Positions 44,547-52,599 of a stretch of 64,000 nt of DNA are shown in pieces. The stretch spans positions 1 to 64,000 of the forward strand of contig DBGCPK010000013.1 of NCBI GenBank assembly GCA_048359995.1. Direction: 5' to 3'. A program made the translations under genes and the position numbers. The notes below the pieces were generated by a model, which worked only from the letters and a program-made list of their open reading frames with translations, ran no database searches and had not been told where the DNA came from. How positions within the stretch are numbered: position 1 is the stretch's first letter; each line of letters opens with the position of its first letter. The stretch is from UBA3210 sp048359995 (lineage in GTDB: Bacteria > Bacillota_I > Bacilli_A > RFN20 > CAG-449).

Positions 44547-44643
44547 GAAACGTTTTTGATTATACAATATTTTTTCGGCTTTGTCATCAAAAACCATTAA
44601 ATTAAGGTACTTTTATGATATAATTCTTAAATGTGAGGAAATT

Positions 44644-45627
44644 ATGAAAAGTTTTGCGATTTCAAAATCGGAGGAGGGGCAGACGGTCTTTAAGTTTGTC
44701 AAAAAGGTACTTCCTCTGGCGCCTTTGGGATTTATCGAAAAACTTTTTCGTATTCGCGATGTCAAAGTCAACGCCCGTCGGGTGGAGAAGACGCGCACTC
44801 TGTATGAGGGCGATCGCGTCGACATCTATGTCAACGACCGACAATGGAAGGATTTTACCGAAGAAAAAAGTGAGGTTCGCTTTTCTGAATATCCGGAAAT
44901 AGTTTACGAAGACGACAACATCCTCGTCGTCGATAAACCGCGAGGATTGTTGGTTCACGGCGATAAAAGCGAAAAAAGGATTACGCTGACGAATATGATT
45001 TTGAGTTACTTGCATCAGAAAGGGGAATTTCGCTTCGACTCCGAAGGATTCGTCCCCGCTTTGGCGCATCGAATCGATCGGAATACTTCCGGTTTGGTGA
45101 TCTTCGGAAAGAACGTCAGAGCCTTGCAGGCGTTGGAGAATATATTTCGCGAACATTCTCGCATCGAGAAAACGTATCTCGCTTTGGTCAAAGGGATCGT
45201 TCCGGAGAAAGGTACGATCGACAAACCTTTGCTCAAGGACCGAGAAAAATCGCTGGTCAAGGTGGTTTCCGAAAAAAACGGAGGAAAATCGGCGTTGACT
45301 CAATATAATTTATTAGAATCCTTTTTCTGGTGCTCTCTGGTCGAGATTCGGATTCTGACCGGAAGAACGCATCAGATTCGGGTTCATTTCGCTTCCGTTC
45401 ATCATCCTCTTCTTGGCGACGATAAATACGGAGATTTCAAACTTAACAAAGAATTTTCCGAGAAGTATTCTTTTCACGGACAATTTCTTCATGCGTTTAG
45501 AATACGCTTTACGGAGATCGACGGTTATTTGTCGTATCTATCCGGAAAAGAGTTCAGTTGCCGTTTGGACGAAAAAGAACAATCGATCATCGATCGTCTT
45601 CGCTTGGAAAGAGGTGAAAAAAGATGA
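44644..45627 (+). CDS. RluC/RluD-family pseudouridine synthase
   Basis: 327 residues. The N-terminal S4-like RNA-binding part (about 10-75) is followed by VVDKPRGLLVHG, the catalytic motif HRIDRNTSGLVIF with its Asp, ALVKG, and RTHQIRVHFASVHHPLLGD. It isomerises specific uridines, usually in 23S rRNA; the exact site cannot be told. The ATG at 44644 follows GAGGAAATT; 21 further open codons lie upstream. It overlaps the next gene by 4 bases (ATGA). Confidence 0.93.
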   Translation: MKSFAISKSEEGQTVFKFVKKVLPLAPLGFIEKLFRIRDVKVNARRVEKTRTLYEGDRVDIYVNDRQWKDFTEEKSEVRFSEYPEIVYEDDNILVVDKPRGLLVHGDKSEKRITLTNMILSYLHQKGEFRFDSEGFVPALAHRIDRNTSGLVIFGKNVRALQALENIFREHSRIEKTYLALVKGIVPEKGTIDKPLLKDREKSLVKVVSEKNGGKSALTQYNLLESFFWCSLVEIRILTGRTHQIRVHFASVHHPLLGDDKYGDFKLNKEFSEKYSFHGQFLHAFRIRFTEIDGYLSYLSGKEFSCRLDEKEQSIIDRLRLERGEKR

Positions 45628-46691
45628 GAAAACTGGAAAAAGGTCTACTATGCGCGGAATTGTTTTATCCGGAATGCATCGAATCGGTTAACGTTGCCAA
45701 TTTTGTCAAGTGGATACGCGAACAGGATTGCTATGTCCGCCTTCTCGAAAGCATGAATCGGATCAAAAAATCTTCGTCGAATCTGGCGATGTATCTTTAT
45801 GAAGAGTTCGCTTCGATCGATCTGGGGAAGATTTCCGGTATGGAAGAAGGCTTTGTCGCTTACGCGAAAATTTTGTACCTTTGTCAATTGGCGACACCTC
45901 ATTTTTACATCAATCCTTTGATGGTATTTTTGGAAGAAGAGAGGCAGATCAAAGTCGGCGAGATTTTGATTCGCTTTGATCAAACTTATCTGACTCTCAA
46001 TCAGTTGAGCGAAGCATCGGAGTATTCTTTTAGAGAAAAAAGCGATAAACTCCACGAAAAAGTGCGCCTTTGGGAGAATGACGTCTATGAGGAGACGAAG
46101 AAACTGGTCGATAAATTGACCGATCATCCGCGCAACCTTCCTGTCATTCGCGTTTTTTCGGCGAAGAGAATCCTGATTGCTCTGTCCTATCTTTTGATGG
46201 GAGGGACTTTTACCGCGTCGGTTTTCGCCGAGAATTCGATCGTTCGGGAATGGCTAAAAGAAACATCGCTTTCCATGTTTCGATACGAGCATTATTTTAC
46301 CTATCTGTTTTTAGGTTTTTGGAGTTTAGGCGTCTTGTTTTTTCTCGTCGGCATCGTCATTCGGGCGATTCGCTTCGGGCGTTACAAAAGGGCGCGGAAA
46401 GTCGTCATTACACGCGCGGATCGCTGGAAAGACCGCATTCATTCCGGAGGACAGGAACTTGAAAATTACCTGATCAGAAGCGTGGAAAAAGCGGTGCCGA
46501 TGAATCATCTCGTCAAAAAATACGACTGCTGTACTTCTTTGCTGAACGATTTGGTTTATCTCTATCGCGTCAATTTCAAAGCAAAATCGATAAGAAAAGA
46601 GAAAATAAACGTTTTTCACCGAATTGTATTTTCATTGACTTTGATTTTCTTTATCATATTGATGAGTTGTCTGGTTATCAAATTACTGTGA
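45624..46691 (+). CDS. Membrane protein of unknown function
   Basis: 355 residues. A soluble N-terminal region of about 180 residues contains a helical VFLEEERQIKVGEILIRFDQ stretch. Two membrane segments follow near 187-206 and 225-248, then a charged loop and a final membrane helix (FSLTLIFFIILMSCLVIKLL) at the very C terminus. No family recognised. It is translationally coupled to the pseudouridine synthase gene and followed 9 bases later by another unknown gene, so the set forms one operon with the phosphohexomutase. Confidence 0.78.
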   Translation: MRKLEKGLLCAELFYPECIESVNVANFVKWIREQDCYVRLLESMNRIKKSSSNLAMYLYEEFASIDLGKISGMEEGFVAYAKILYLCQLATPHFYINPLMVFLEEERQIKVGEILIRFDQTYLTLNQLSEASEYSFREKSDKLHEKVRLWENDVYEETKKLVDKLTDHPRNLPVIRVFSAKRILIALSYLLMGGTFTASVFAENSIVREWLKETSLSMFRYEHYFTYLFLGFWSLGVLFFLVGIVIRAIRFGRYKRARKVVITRADRWKDRIHSGGQELENYLIRSVEKAVPMNHLVKKYDCCTSLLNDLVYLYRVNFKAKSIRKEKINVFHRIVFSLTLIFFIILMSCLVIKLL

Positions 46692-46700
46692 GGTGGCGGC

Positions 46701-47429
46701 ATGGACTTTATTATCACATTGGAAAATCAGAGAATTTACTCTTTGAAAGAACTCGGAGAGAAAATGTATCTGTATGAGGACGCTTCGGAAAAATTGCTGA
46801 CCTCGGGGAAATTTCTTCGGTTTCTGAAAGAATACGATCGGGAAAAGTACAATAAACTCGTCGAACTCAATCATCGCACACAGGAATACGAAGAGTTTAT
46901 CTTTTTGGCGCAGTACATTTTCAATCCGTTGATGAGCATTCGCCATCACGGTTATCGCTTCGATACATTCAAAGAACTTGGTATGCGGATTCTTCAATTC
47001 GGGCCGGATATCGACATCTATTTGAAAGATTTTCTGAAATACCGACTTTTGAGTCAGTATATGGAATTGCTGGAATTCAACGTATCCGATCCGACGCTTT
47101 ATGCGAAAGTGAAAGATTTAGAAAAAATGTTTTCCGAGAACGAAAATCGCGCATACTTTCTTTTGGGATTTACGCTATCGGAAAGCAAGAGCATCATTTA
47201 CCGGAATCGGATTTACGACGATATCGGGATGTTCTTTCAGGATATGATGCGACCGTCTATGATCGTCCCTTATTCCTCGTTGATCGAGCAGAACCAGTAT
47301 GTATTGAGTTGGCTCATCTATCTAGGACATCAAAAAGAAGTGGATCATTTTCAGTCTTTACTGAATTCGATAAATATGTTGGAGGAGAATTATGAACGTA
47401 GAAGAAAAGTACCGGAAGTGGTTGAATAG
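46701..47429 (+). CDS. Protein of unknown function, soluble and helical
   Basis: 242 residues, beginning MDFIITLENQRIYSLKELGEKMYLYEDA. It is rich in Tyr, Leu and charged residues, without membrane segments. The region LLTSGKFLRFLKEYDREKYNKL and a later helix (YMELLEFNVSDPTLYAKVKDLEK) suggest a repeat-like helical fold. It follows a coupled membrane protein and overlaps the phosphohexomutase start by 38 bases; the two unknown proteins may work together, but this is only context. GAGGTGGCGGC precedes the ATG. Confidence 0.72.
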   Translation: MDFIITLENQRIYSLKELGEKMYLYEDASEKLLTSGKFLRFLKEYDREKYNKLVELNHRTQEYEEFIFLAQYIFNPLMSIRHHGYRFDTFKELGMRILQFGPDIDIYLKDFLKYRLLSQYMELLEFNVSDPTLYAKVKDLEKMFSENENRAYFLLGFTLSESKSIIYRNRIYDDIGMFFQDMMRPSMIVPYSSLIEQNQYVLSWLIYLGHQKEVDHFQSLLNSINMLEENYERRRKVPEVVE

Positions 47430-49098
47430 TCCCATTCCGGAAGATCTAAGAAAGCAATTGGAAGAGATGGATCGAAAGGAGATTTACGACGCTTTCTATA
47501 CCGACTTGGAGTTCGGAACGGCAGGTATGCGCGGCGTTTTAGGTCCCGGAAGCAACCGAATGAACGTCTACATGGTTCGGAAAGCGACCGTCGGTTTTGC
47601 CAAATACCTCCTGAAAACCGATCCGGACGTCAAAAAGAAAGGAATGGTTGTCAGCCACGATAACCGCCTGTATTCTCGCGAATTCACGTTGGAGACGGCA
47701 AAAGTTTTTTCTTCTTTCGGAATCCGAGCGTATATCTTCGACGATCTTCGTCCGACTCCGGAACTGTCTTTTGCTATTCGGTATCTCGGCGCGGCAGGCG
47801 GAGTGATGATTACTGCCAGCCACAATCCGAAAGAATACAACGGCTATAAAGTTTACGACGATCAAGGATGTCAGTTGACCCCGGATAAAATTCGTCCGCT
47901 ATTGCGCGAGATTGACTCTTTAGGAAACGAACTCGACGTCGTTTGCGGAAACGATACGGAGAAAGGAGACATTCTTACGCTCGGAAAAGAGGTCGACGAG
48001 CAGTTTGTCGAAAAAGCCCTGTCGATTCAACTCAACGCGGATCTCGACAAAGAAGATTTTAGTATCGTCTTTTCTCCTCAGCACGGAACGAGTTTAGAAA
48101 GAGCCAGAGATATTTTCGAACGGCTCGGCTATTCGGTGACTTACGTAAAAGAACAATGCACGCACGATCCGTTGTTTTCCAACACGCCGTCTCCGAATCC
48201 GGAACTCAAAGAGGCTTTCGACTTATCTTTGGAATACGCGAAAAAAATCGACGCGGATATCTTGGTAACGACGGATCCGGACGCAGATCGGATCGGAATC
48301 GCGGTGAAAGACAGAAACGGAGAATACTCTTTTTTAAGCGGCAATCAGACCGGCGCTTTGCTTATCCATTACATTTTGAGCCAAAGAAGGGAGAGAAATC
48401 TTCTGAAACCGAACAGCGTCGTGATCGACACGGTGGTAACTTCCTCTTTCGGGCAAAGAATCGCCCGGTATTACGGCGTGGAAACGGAATCGGTACTGAC
48501 CGGATTTAAATTCATCGGCGAGAAAATTCGTCAATACGAGCAAAGCGGAGAAAGAACGTTCGAATTCGGATATGAAGAATCGTACGGCTGCCTGATTTCG
48601 CCGTATGTCCGCGACAAAGATTCTTTGCAGGCGATGGTTATGATCTTGGAAATGGCGAATTATTATCTGAAAAGAAGAAAAACGCTCGACGTCGTTCTCG
48701 AAGATCTGATGAAGAATCTCGGATATTACGACAACCAACTTTTTTCGATTTACTTCAAAGGGTTGAACGGAAAGGAGAAAATGGAGACGATTCTCGAACG
48801 TCTTAGAACTTCGCCGATCCGTCAACTCGACAAGCAAAAATTGGAGAAATACGAAGATTATCTTTCTTCCAATCGGTACGATTCGACCGGATTGATAACC
48901 GAAAAGATCGCGCTTCCGAAGACAAATTTGATTAAACTGTATTTTGAAAACGGTTCATCCGTAGCCATTCGGCCGAGCGGAACGGAACCGAAGTGCAAAT
49001 TCTACTTCGAAGCCGTCAGTGCGAGTAAGAAAGAGAACGAAGGCAAATGCGAAAGAATGTTTGCCGAACTGAAAAGTCGACTCGGAATCAACGAATAA
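47392..49098 (+). CDS. pgcA: Phosphoglucomutase/phosphomannomutase (alpha-D-phosphohexomutase family)
   Basis: Interconverts glucose 1- and 6-phosphate (or mannose analogues), supplying nucleotide sugars for envelope and glycolipid synthesis. 568 residues with four domains. The active-site Ser is in ITASHNPKEYNG, the metal loop is TTDPDADRIG, the sugar-binding loop is EFGYEESYGC, and the phosphate-binding loop is RPSGTEPK. The N-terminal GTAGMRGVLGPGSNRMN is typical of the PgcA branch. TTGGAGGAG precedes the ATG. It is the last gene of the operon, followed by a terminator. Confidence 0.95.
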   Translation: MNVEEKYRKWLNSPIPEDLRKQLEEMDRKEIYDAFYTDLEFGTAGMRGVLGPGSNRMNVYMVRKATVGFAKYLLKTDPDVKKKGMVVSHDNRLYSREFTLETAKVFSSFGIRAYIFDDLRPTPELSFAIRYLGAAGGVMITASHNPKEYNGYKVYDDQGCQLTPDKIRPLLREIDSLGNELDVVCGNDTEKGDILTLGKEVDEQFVEKALSIQLNADLDKEDFSIVFSPQHGTSLERARDIFERLGYSVTYVKEQCTHDPLFSNTPSPNPELKEAFDLSLEYAKKIDADILVTTDPDADRIGIAVKDRNGEYSFLSGNQTGALLIHYILSQRRERNLLKPNSVVIDTVVTSSFGQRIARYYGVETESVLTGFKFIGEKIRQYEQSGERTFEFGYEESYGCLISPYVRDKDSLQAMVMILEMANYYLKRRKTLDVVLEDLMKNLGYYDNQLFSIYFKGLNGKEKMETILERLRTSPIRQLDKQKLEKYEDYLSSNRYDSTGLITEKIALPKTNLIKLYFENGSSVAIRPSGTEPKCKFYFEAVSASKKENEGKCERMFAELKSRLGINE

Positions 49099-49103
49099 TT
49101 CAA

Positions 49104-49135
49104 AAAAATCACCATATATATTAGTGGTGATTTTT
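49104..49135 (+). terminator. Terminator of the phosphohexomutase operon
   Basis: Perfect 11-bp stem AAAAATCACCA/TGGTGATTTTT with a 10-nt loop; the right arm ends in five T, and more T follow. Confidence 0.8.
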
Positions 49136-49396
49136 ATTTTCTACCGTATTTTCTGCTTCCTGATCGGAATCTTACTGACGACGCTCGGAATAAGTTACCT
49201 TTTTATCTACTTTTCTTTGTTCGGATTAGGCTATTCTTTCATCGACTATCTGCGTTTTGTGTTTACGCACAGCGAAATCTACTTGTTGATTTTCGGCGTT
49301 TTTTTCCTTTCTTTCAGCCTTTTTTTCGATCCGTTTTGGAGGAAATTCATCGCTTACCGTAAAGCCCGACGACATTCTTCACGCGACTCAAGGTGA
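49124..49396 (+). CDS. Small two-TM membrane protein (putative)
   Basis: 90 residues. The sequence YRIFCFLIGILLTTLGISYL, FGLGYSFIDYLRFVF and LLIFGVFFLSFSLFF looks like a genuine two-helix membrane protein with a conserved-looking GYSFIDYL turn. The proposed GTG start lies inside the terminator stem and no clear ribosome binding site is visible. The 3' end overlaps trpS by 50 bases. Function unknown. Confidence 0.5.
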   Translation: MVIFIFYRIFCFLIGILLTTLGISYLFIYFSLFGLGYSFIDYLRFVFTHSEIYLLIFGVFFLSFSLFFDPFWRKFIAYRKARRHSSRDSR

Positions 49397-50336
49397 TTTC
49401 CGCGATCTTTTTTGCTTCGGCTGCGCCTTTGGATAGCACTTCGTCGATGATCGGCGAGTGAATATAGGCGTTGTATTTCTCTTGAATTGCACTTAATTGC
49501 GCGCAGACTTCGTCGGCGACGGCTTTTTTGAAAGATCCGTAGTTGAATCCGACGAATTCGGCTTCGGCTTGTTCGACGGAAATCTCCTTTAAAGAAGAGT
49601 AAATCGTCAGAAGATTGGAAATTCCCGGCTTGTTTTCCCGATCGTATTTGACCTTGCAATCTAAATCGGTGACGGCACTCATAATCTTTTTTCTGGAAAC
49701 GGCGACATCTTCTTTGAGAAAGATATCTCCTTTTTCTTCGGATTTCGACATCTTTCTCGTCGGATCGGAAAGGGACATAATTCGCGCGCCGTTTACCGGA
49801 ATAACGGGTTCCGGAACGACGAAGACGTCCTGCTTATATCGGTGATTGAAGCGAATGGCGAGATTTCTAGCGAGTTCGACGTGCTGTTTCTGATCTTCGC
49901 CGACAGGCACTTTTTTCGCGTCGTAAAGCAAAATATCCGCGGCCATCAGCACAGGGTAGGAGAAAAGCCCGAAACCGATCTGTTTTTCGGCGAATTTCGC
50001 GGATTTTTCCTTGAATTGCGTCATACGGCTCAATTCACCCATATAGGCGTAATTTCCCAAAATGGCGCTGAGTTCGGCATGTTCTCCGACGTGGGATTGC
50101 AAGAAAATCGCGGATTTTTCCGGATCGAGACCGCAGGCTAAATAAAAGGCTACGATGTCTTTCGTATTTCGGTAAAGTTCTTCGGGATCGATCGGAAGCG
50201 TCAGTGCGTGGAGGTCGGCGATGAAGACGAAAACGCGGTTTTCATTTTGAAACTTGGGAAAGTTTTTTAAAGCGCCGATATAATTTCCGAGCGTGAGTTT
50301 TCCCGTGGGTTTGATCCCGCTTAATATGGTTTCCAT
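49347..50336 (-). CDS. trpS: Tryptophanyl-tRNA synthetase
   Basis: A class I aminoacyl-tRNA synthetase, 329 residues. The HIGH-equivalent is in KPTGKLTLGNYIGAL; other conserved parts are LQSHVGEHAEL, YPVLMAADILLYDA, VGEDQKQHVELAR, and the KMSKS loop SLSDPTRKMSKSEEKGD. A GGAGAG site lies eight bases before the ATG, and the gene starts three bases after the CYTH gene, so they are co-transcribed. No T-box leader is visible upstream. Confidence 0.97.
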   Translation of the reverse strand: METILSGIKPTGKLTLGNYIGALKNFPKFQNENRVFVFIADLHALTLPIDPEELYRNTKDIVAFYLACGLDPEKSAIFLQSHVGEHAELSAILGNYAYMGELSRMTQFKEKSAKFAEKQIGFGLFSYPVLMAADILLYDAKKVPVGEDQKQHVELARNLAIRFNHRYKQDVFVVPEPVIPVNGARIMSLSDPTRKMSKSEEKGDIFLKEDVAVSRKKIMSAVTDLDCKVKYDRENKPGISNLLTIYSSLKEISVEQAEAEFVGFNYGSFKKAVADEVCAQLSAIQEKYNAYIHSPIIDEVLSKGAAEAKKIAEITLSRVKNVVGLYGKR

Positions 50337-50339
50337 GCA

Positions 50340-50921
50340 TTATCTCTCCAATGCGTTGAGCGCGCGGGCTTGTTTGCTGATCGTATTGTACTGAAAATCG
50401 GAGATATTGCAAGAAGAAAGAATGTTTTTAATCTCTTCCTGCGCTCTTTGGATGGAAGAACTTTCCACTTCCAGTTCGTAGTCGACGATATCGGAATAGG
50501 TGTTCCTGTCCAAAGCCAGATCGAAGCCGTTGTATTCAACTTCGATTCTTTCGGTGCAGAGAGAAGTCAGGACTTTGAGTTGATCGACTTTAACGCCGAG
50601 AATCGATAGAAATTTTTTGATATTTCCTTCCGGAAAGAGGTTTTTGTCGTTCAGTTTTTCGAAATCGCGCCATGAGATATTTTCGTTCTTTTCCAAAAGG
50701 CCTTCGCTAAGCGGCGTTTTTAAAGTCAATTCGTATTCTTCTTCCTTTTCGCGAATTCGCAAGGCGATGCCGTTCTTCTTTAAGTAGCGGTCCGGAGTAT
50801 CGATATAATGGTTGGTCTGACGGATCTTCCGATATTTGCTCAGGTTGAGTTTTTCGATAATGGTATCATATTCGTCTTTCAAGAGAAGAACTTTTGCTTC
50901 AATTTCAATGTTTGAACTCAT
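50340..50921 (-). CDS. CYTH-domain protein (triphosphate tunnel metalloenzyme family)
   Basis: 193 residues. It has the family's N-terminal E-x-E-x-K (IEIEAKVLL), then YIDTPDRYL, ALRIREKEEEYELTLKTP, and LALDRNTYSDIVDYELEVE, the charged strands that line the tunnel. Members hydrolyse triphosphates (thiamine triphosphate, inorganic triphosphate) or act as adenylate cyclases; in Firmicutes the YjbK group is of uncertain substrate. AAAGGAGAT precedes the ATG. Confidence 0.9.
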   Translation of the reverse strand: MSSNIEIEAKVLLLKDEYDTIIEKLNLSKYRKIRQTNHYIDTPDRYLKKNGIALRIREKEEEYELTLKTPLSEGLLEKNENISWRDFEKLNDKNLFPEGNIKKFLSILGVKVDQLKVLTSLCTERIEVEYNGFDLALDRNTYSDIVDYELEVESSSIQRAQEEIKNILSSCNISDFQYNTISKQARALNALER

Positions 50922-50978
50922 AATAAAAAATCTCCTTTATAGTAAAATGGTAATCTTTTTTTTATAATTTTTCCATAT

Positions 50979-51725
50979 TTATCGCTTTTCTTTGTTACGT
51001 TTTAAAAAACGGGTTATCTTTAAGGAAAGATTTTCCAATTTCCGATTGAGTTGATCGGAGTACTTGTAGGCGAAGATGAACCCGATTACGGACAATATGC
51101 CGACGGCGACGATCACGGCCAGTCCCCAGCCCTCGTAAGGTATGATCTCTCCGGACATGAAAAACAGCGTGCCGAGAATGGAAGTCGGACGAGTGATCAA
51201 CTGCATCAGCACGAAGATCGGCGTTTTGATATTGGTGATTCCGGCGACGGAGCACAGCGCGTCGTCGGGAAAACACGGAAGGAAAAACATAAAGAAAAGA
51301 AGCACGACCTCTTTTCCTTTCAGTTTTCCGAGATAATAATCCACCTGTTCTTTGCTGCCCATCGCCCAGTTGACGAATTTTCTCCCAATGGTTCTTCCCA
51401 AGAAGAAAGCGAACAGAGAGCCGGCGAAAATGCCGATGAACGAAAGAAAAAATCCCCACCAGAAGCCGAAGAGGTAATTGCCGGCGAGAATGGTGATCGC
51501 CGCGGGAATCGGTACGATCGTAACTTGAAGAAAACTGATCAGTACAAAGCAAATTTTTCCGTAAACGCCGGTCTTTTCGATCAAATCCTGCAATTCTTCG
51601 CGGCTGATGTCGGTATAACCGAAATGGCGGAGAATCAGATAAACCGCGAGTATCAAACCACCTAACAAAAGACCGCCTAAAAGAAATCGGAGAATCGCTT
51701 TTTTCCAGTCTGTCTTTGCTTCCAT
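50979..51725 (-). CDS. TVP38/TMEM64 (VTT/DedA-like) membrane protein
   Basis: 248 residues with about six membrane segments. The VTT core is recognisable by LQVTIVPIPAAITILAGNYL, FGFWWGFFLSFIGIFAGSL and FFLGRTIGRK, then FFLPCFPDDALCSVAG. Related VTT proteins are lipid scramblases or undecaprenyl-phosphate/lipid transporters; the role here is inferred. The C-terminal tail is basic (ITRFLKRNKEKR). GGAGATTGACCC precedes the ATG. Confidence 0.9.
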   Translation of the reverse strand: MEAKTDWKKAILRFLLGGLLLGGLILAVYLILRHFGYTDISREELQDLIEKTGVYGKICFVLISFLQVTIVPIPAAITILAGNYLFGFWWGFFLSFIGIFAGSLFAFFLGRTIGRKFVNWAMGSKEQVDYYLGKLKGKEVVLLFFMFFLPCFPDDALCSVAGITNIKTPIFVLMQLITRPTSILGTLFFMSGEIIPYEGWGLAVIVAVGILSVIGFIFAYKYSDQLNRKLENLSLKITRFLKRNKEKR

Positions 51726-51867
51726 CGGGTCAATCTCCTTTTTCCATTTCTATTATAATACTTTTGAAAACAAATAAACTATATTTATTGGGAATTCCGA
51801 AGGGAATCTTGTCTGCAAGATTGAATTTTGAAATGGAATCGGATATAGTATTTCAGGAGGAAATGTT

Positions 51868-52230
51868 ATGGAAGAAATGGGAAAGTGGATTTCGGAACAT
51901 TTGGTTTTGTGCATTTGCCTTTTCGCCGTTGCAGTATGCCTTATCTCTCTCATCGTCATTCTTTCGGTGAAAAAGCCCGGCAAAAAGAAGTCTGTCGGCG
52001 AAGAATTCGAACGGCTGATCGCCTGTTTCGGAGGAATCGAAAATATCCTTCGCGTTCAGTCGAGGGAAAGCCGTCTGTCTTTGGTTCTGAAAGATTACGA
52101 TGCGGTGCAAGAGGAAGAATTGAAAAAGATCGGAGTCTCTTCTTCTATCCGTATGAGCAATAAAATCACCTTTGTCGTCGGTTCGAAAGCCGAAAAGATC
52201 GAAGAGTACATTCTGAACAAAAAAAAATAG
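51868..52230 (+). CDS. Membrane-anchored PTS EIIB-like protein without the phosphorylated cysteine
   Basis: 120 residues. A single membrane helix (about 12-34) is followed by a domain of glucose-type EIIB fold: EEFERLIACFGGIENI, RESRLSLVLKDYDAVQEEELKKIGVSSSI, and NKITFVVGSKAEKIEEYI. In true EIIB proteins a Cys-Ile-Thr-Arg segment is phosphorylated; here the corresponding place reads QSRESRLSL and has no Cys. It cannot pass phosphate to a sugar and may be a regulator or decoy. AGGAGGAAATGTT precedes the ATG. Confidence 0.82.
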   Translation: MEEMGKWISEHLVLCICLFAVAVCLISLIVILSVKKPGKKKSVGEEFERLIACFGGIENILRVQSRESRLSLVLKDYDAVQEEELKKIGVSSSIRMSNKITFVVGSKAEKIEEYILNKKK

Positions 52231-52274
52231 ACCGTGTCGGGAAGCCTCAACGAGGCTCCCGCGATACGGTTTTA
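52231..52274. terminator. Bidirectional terminator
   Basis: A long stem pairs ACCGT...TCGGGAAGCCTC with GAGGCTCCCG...ACGGT, followed by TTTT on the plus strand and an A-run (T on the minus strand) on the other side. Shared by the EIIB-like gene and the small gene at 52272. Confidence 0.8.
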
Positions 52275-52553
52275 ATTTTGGCTCGGATAAGGATAAACGT
52301 TTGTTGTCTGCGGATACGGTGGATAATAGACCGGATATTGGTATTGCATCGGTTGCTGGTAAGGAGGATATTGGTAGGAATTCGGTTTTGGTATAAACAG
52401 ACCGCCGACGATCAGACCGCCGATAAACGGCAACAGCAGACCGCCGACGCCGAATCGGTTGGTATTTTCGGCGCAGTCGGTACAGTTTTCGTCATAAGCC
52501 TGACGATAGCAGTCTCGGATTTCCTCATCGCTCCATTCGTGCTGAAAGTACAT
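52272..52553 (-). CDS. Small protein with Gly-rich hydrophobic core and Pro/Tyr-rich tail
   Basis: 93 residues. An acidic N terminus (EWSDEEIRDCYRQAYDENCTDC) is followed by the short hydrophobic FGVGGLLLPFIGGLIVGGLF and a tail of Pro-Tyr-Gln repeats (QYPPYQQPMQYQYPVYYPPY). Composition resembles small spore-coat or membrane-associated proteins of Bacilli. Its GGGAGG site lies within the terminator hairpin of the upstream maf gene, so translation may depend on that fold. No function assigned. Confidence 0.7.
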   Translation of the reverse strand: MYFQHEWSDEEIRDCYRQAYDENCTDCAENTNRFGVGGLLLPFIGGLIVGGLFIPKPNSYQYPPYQQPMQYQYPVYYPPYPQTTNVYPYPSQN

Positions 52554-52558
52554 AAAAT

Positions 52559-52592
52559 AAAAGCCTCCCGTGTATACTATGAGGCTTTTTTT
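52559..52592. terminator. Terminator after maf, overlapping the next ribosome binding site
   Basis: AAAAGCCTC pairs with GAGGCTTTT around a 13-nt loop; T-runs lie on both strands. The minus-strand GGGAGG for the 52553 gene forms part of the stem and loop edge. Confidence 0.75.
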
Positions 52593-52599
52593 AAAATTA

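Larger units (their letters stand above)
43027..44559 (+). pseudogene. Large serine recombinase, N terminus damaged
   Basis: The homologous frame runs from about 43033 but has no start codon and is closed by TAA at 43024. From EGQTEQSIEGQL onward it is well preserved: EYIDRALTGTNDRRPQFQQM, LVYQLDRFARDRYDSA, the recombinase domain, zinc-ribbon cysteines (CGECGRP and, ~30 residues on, C-x6-C) and a coiled coil. The catalytic Ser expected in the N-terminal YARxS motif is not there; the aligned residues read YRCFFVEGQ. The first usable start is a GTG at 43132, after the catalytic site. The C-terminal ~35 residues (EGFEPSRSVTRLL...) are antisense tRNA-Ser sequence, so the 3' end runs through the attachment site. 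Probably an inactive island integrase. Confidence 0.8.
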
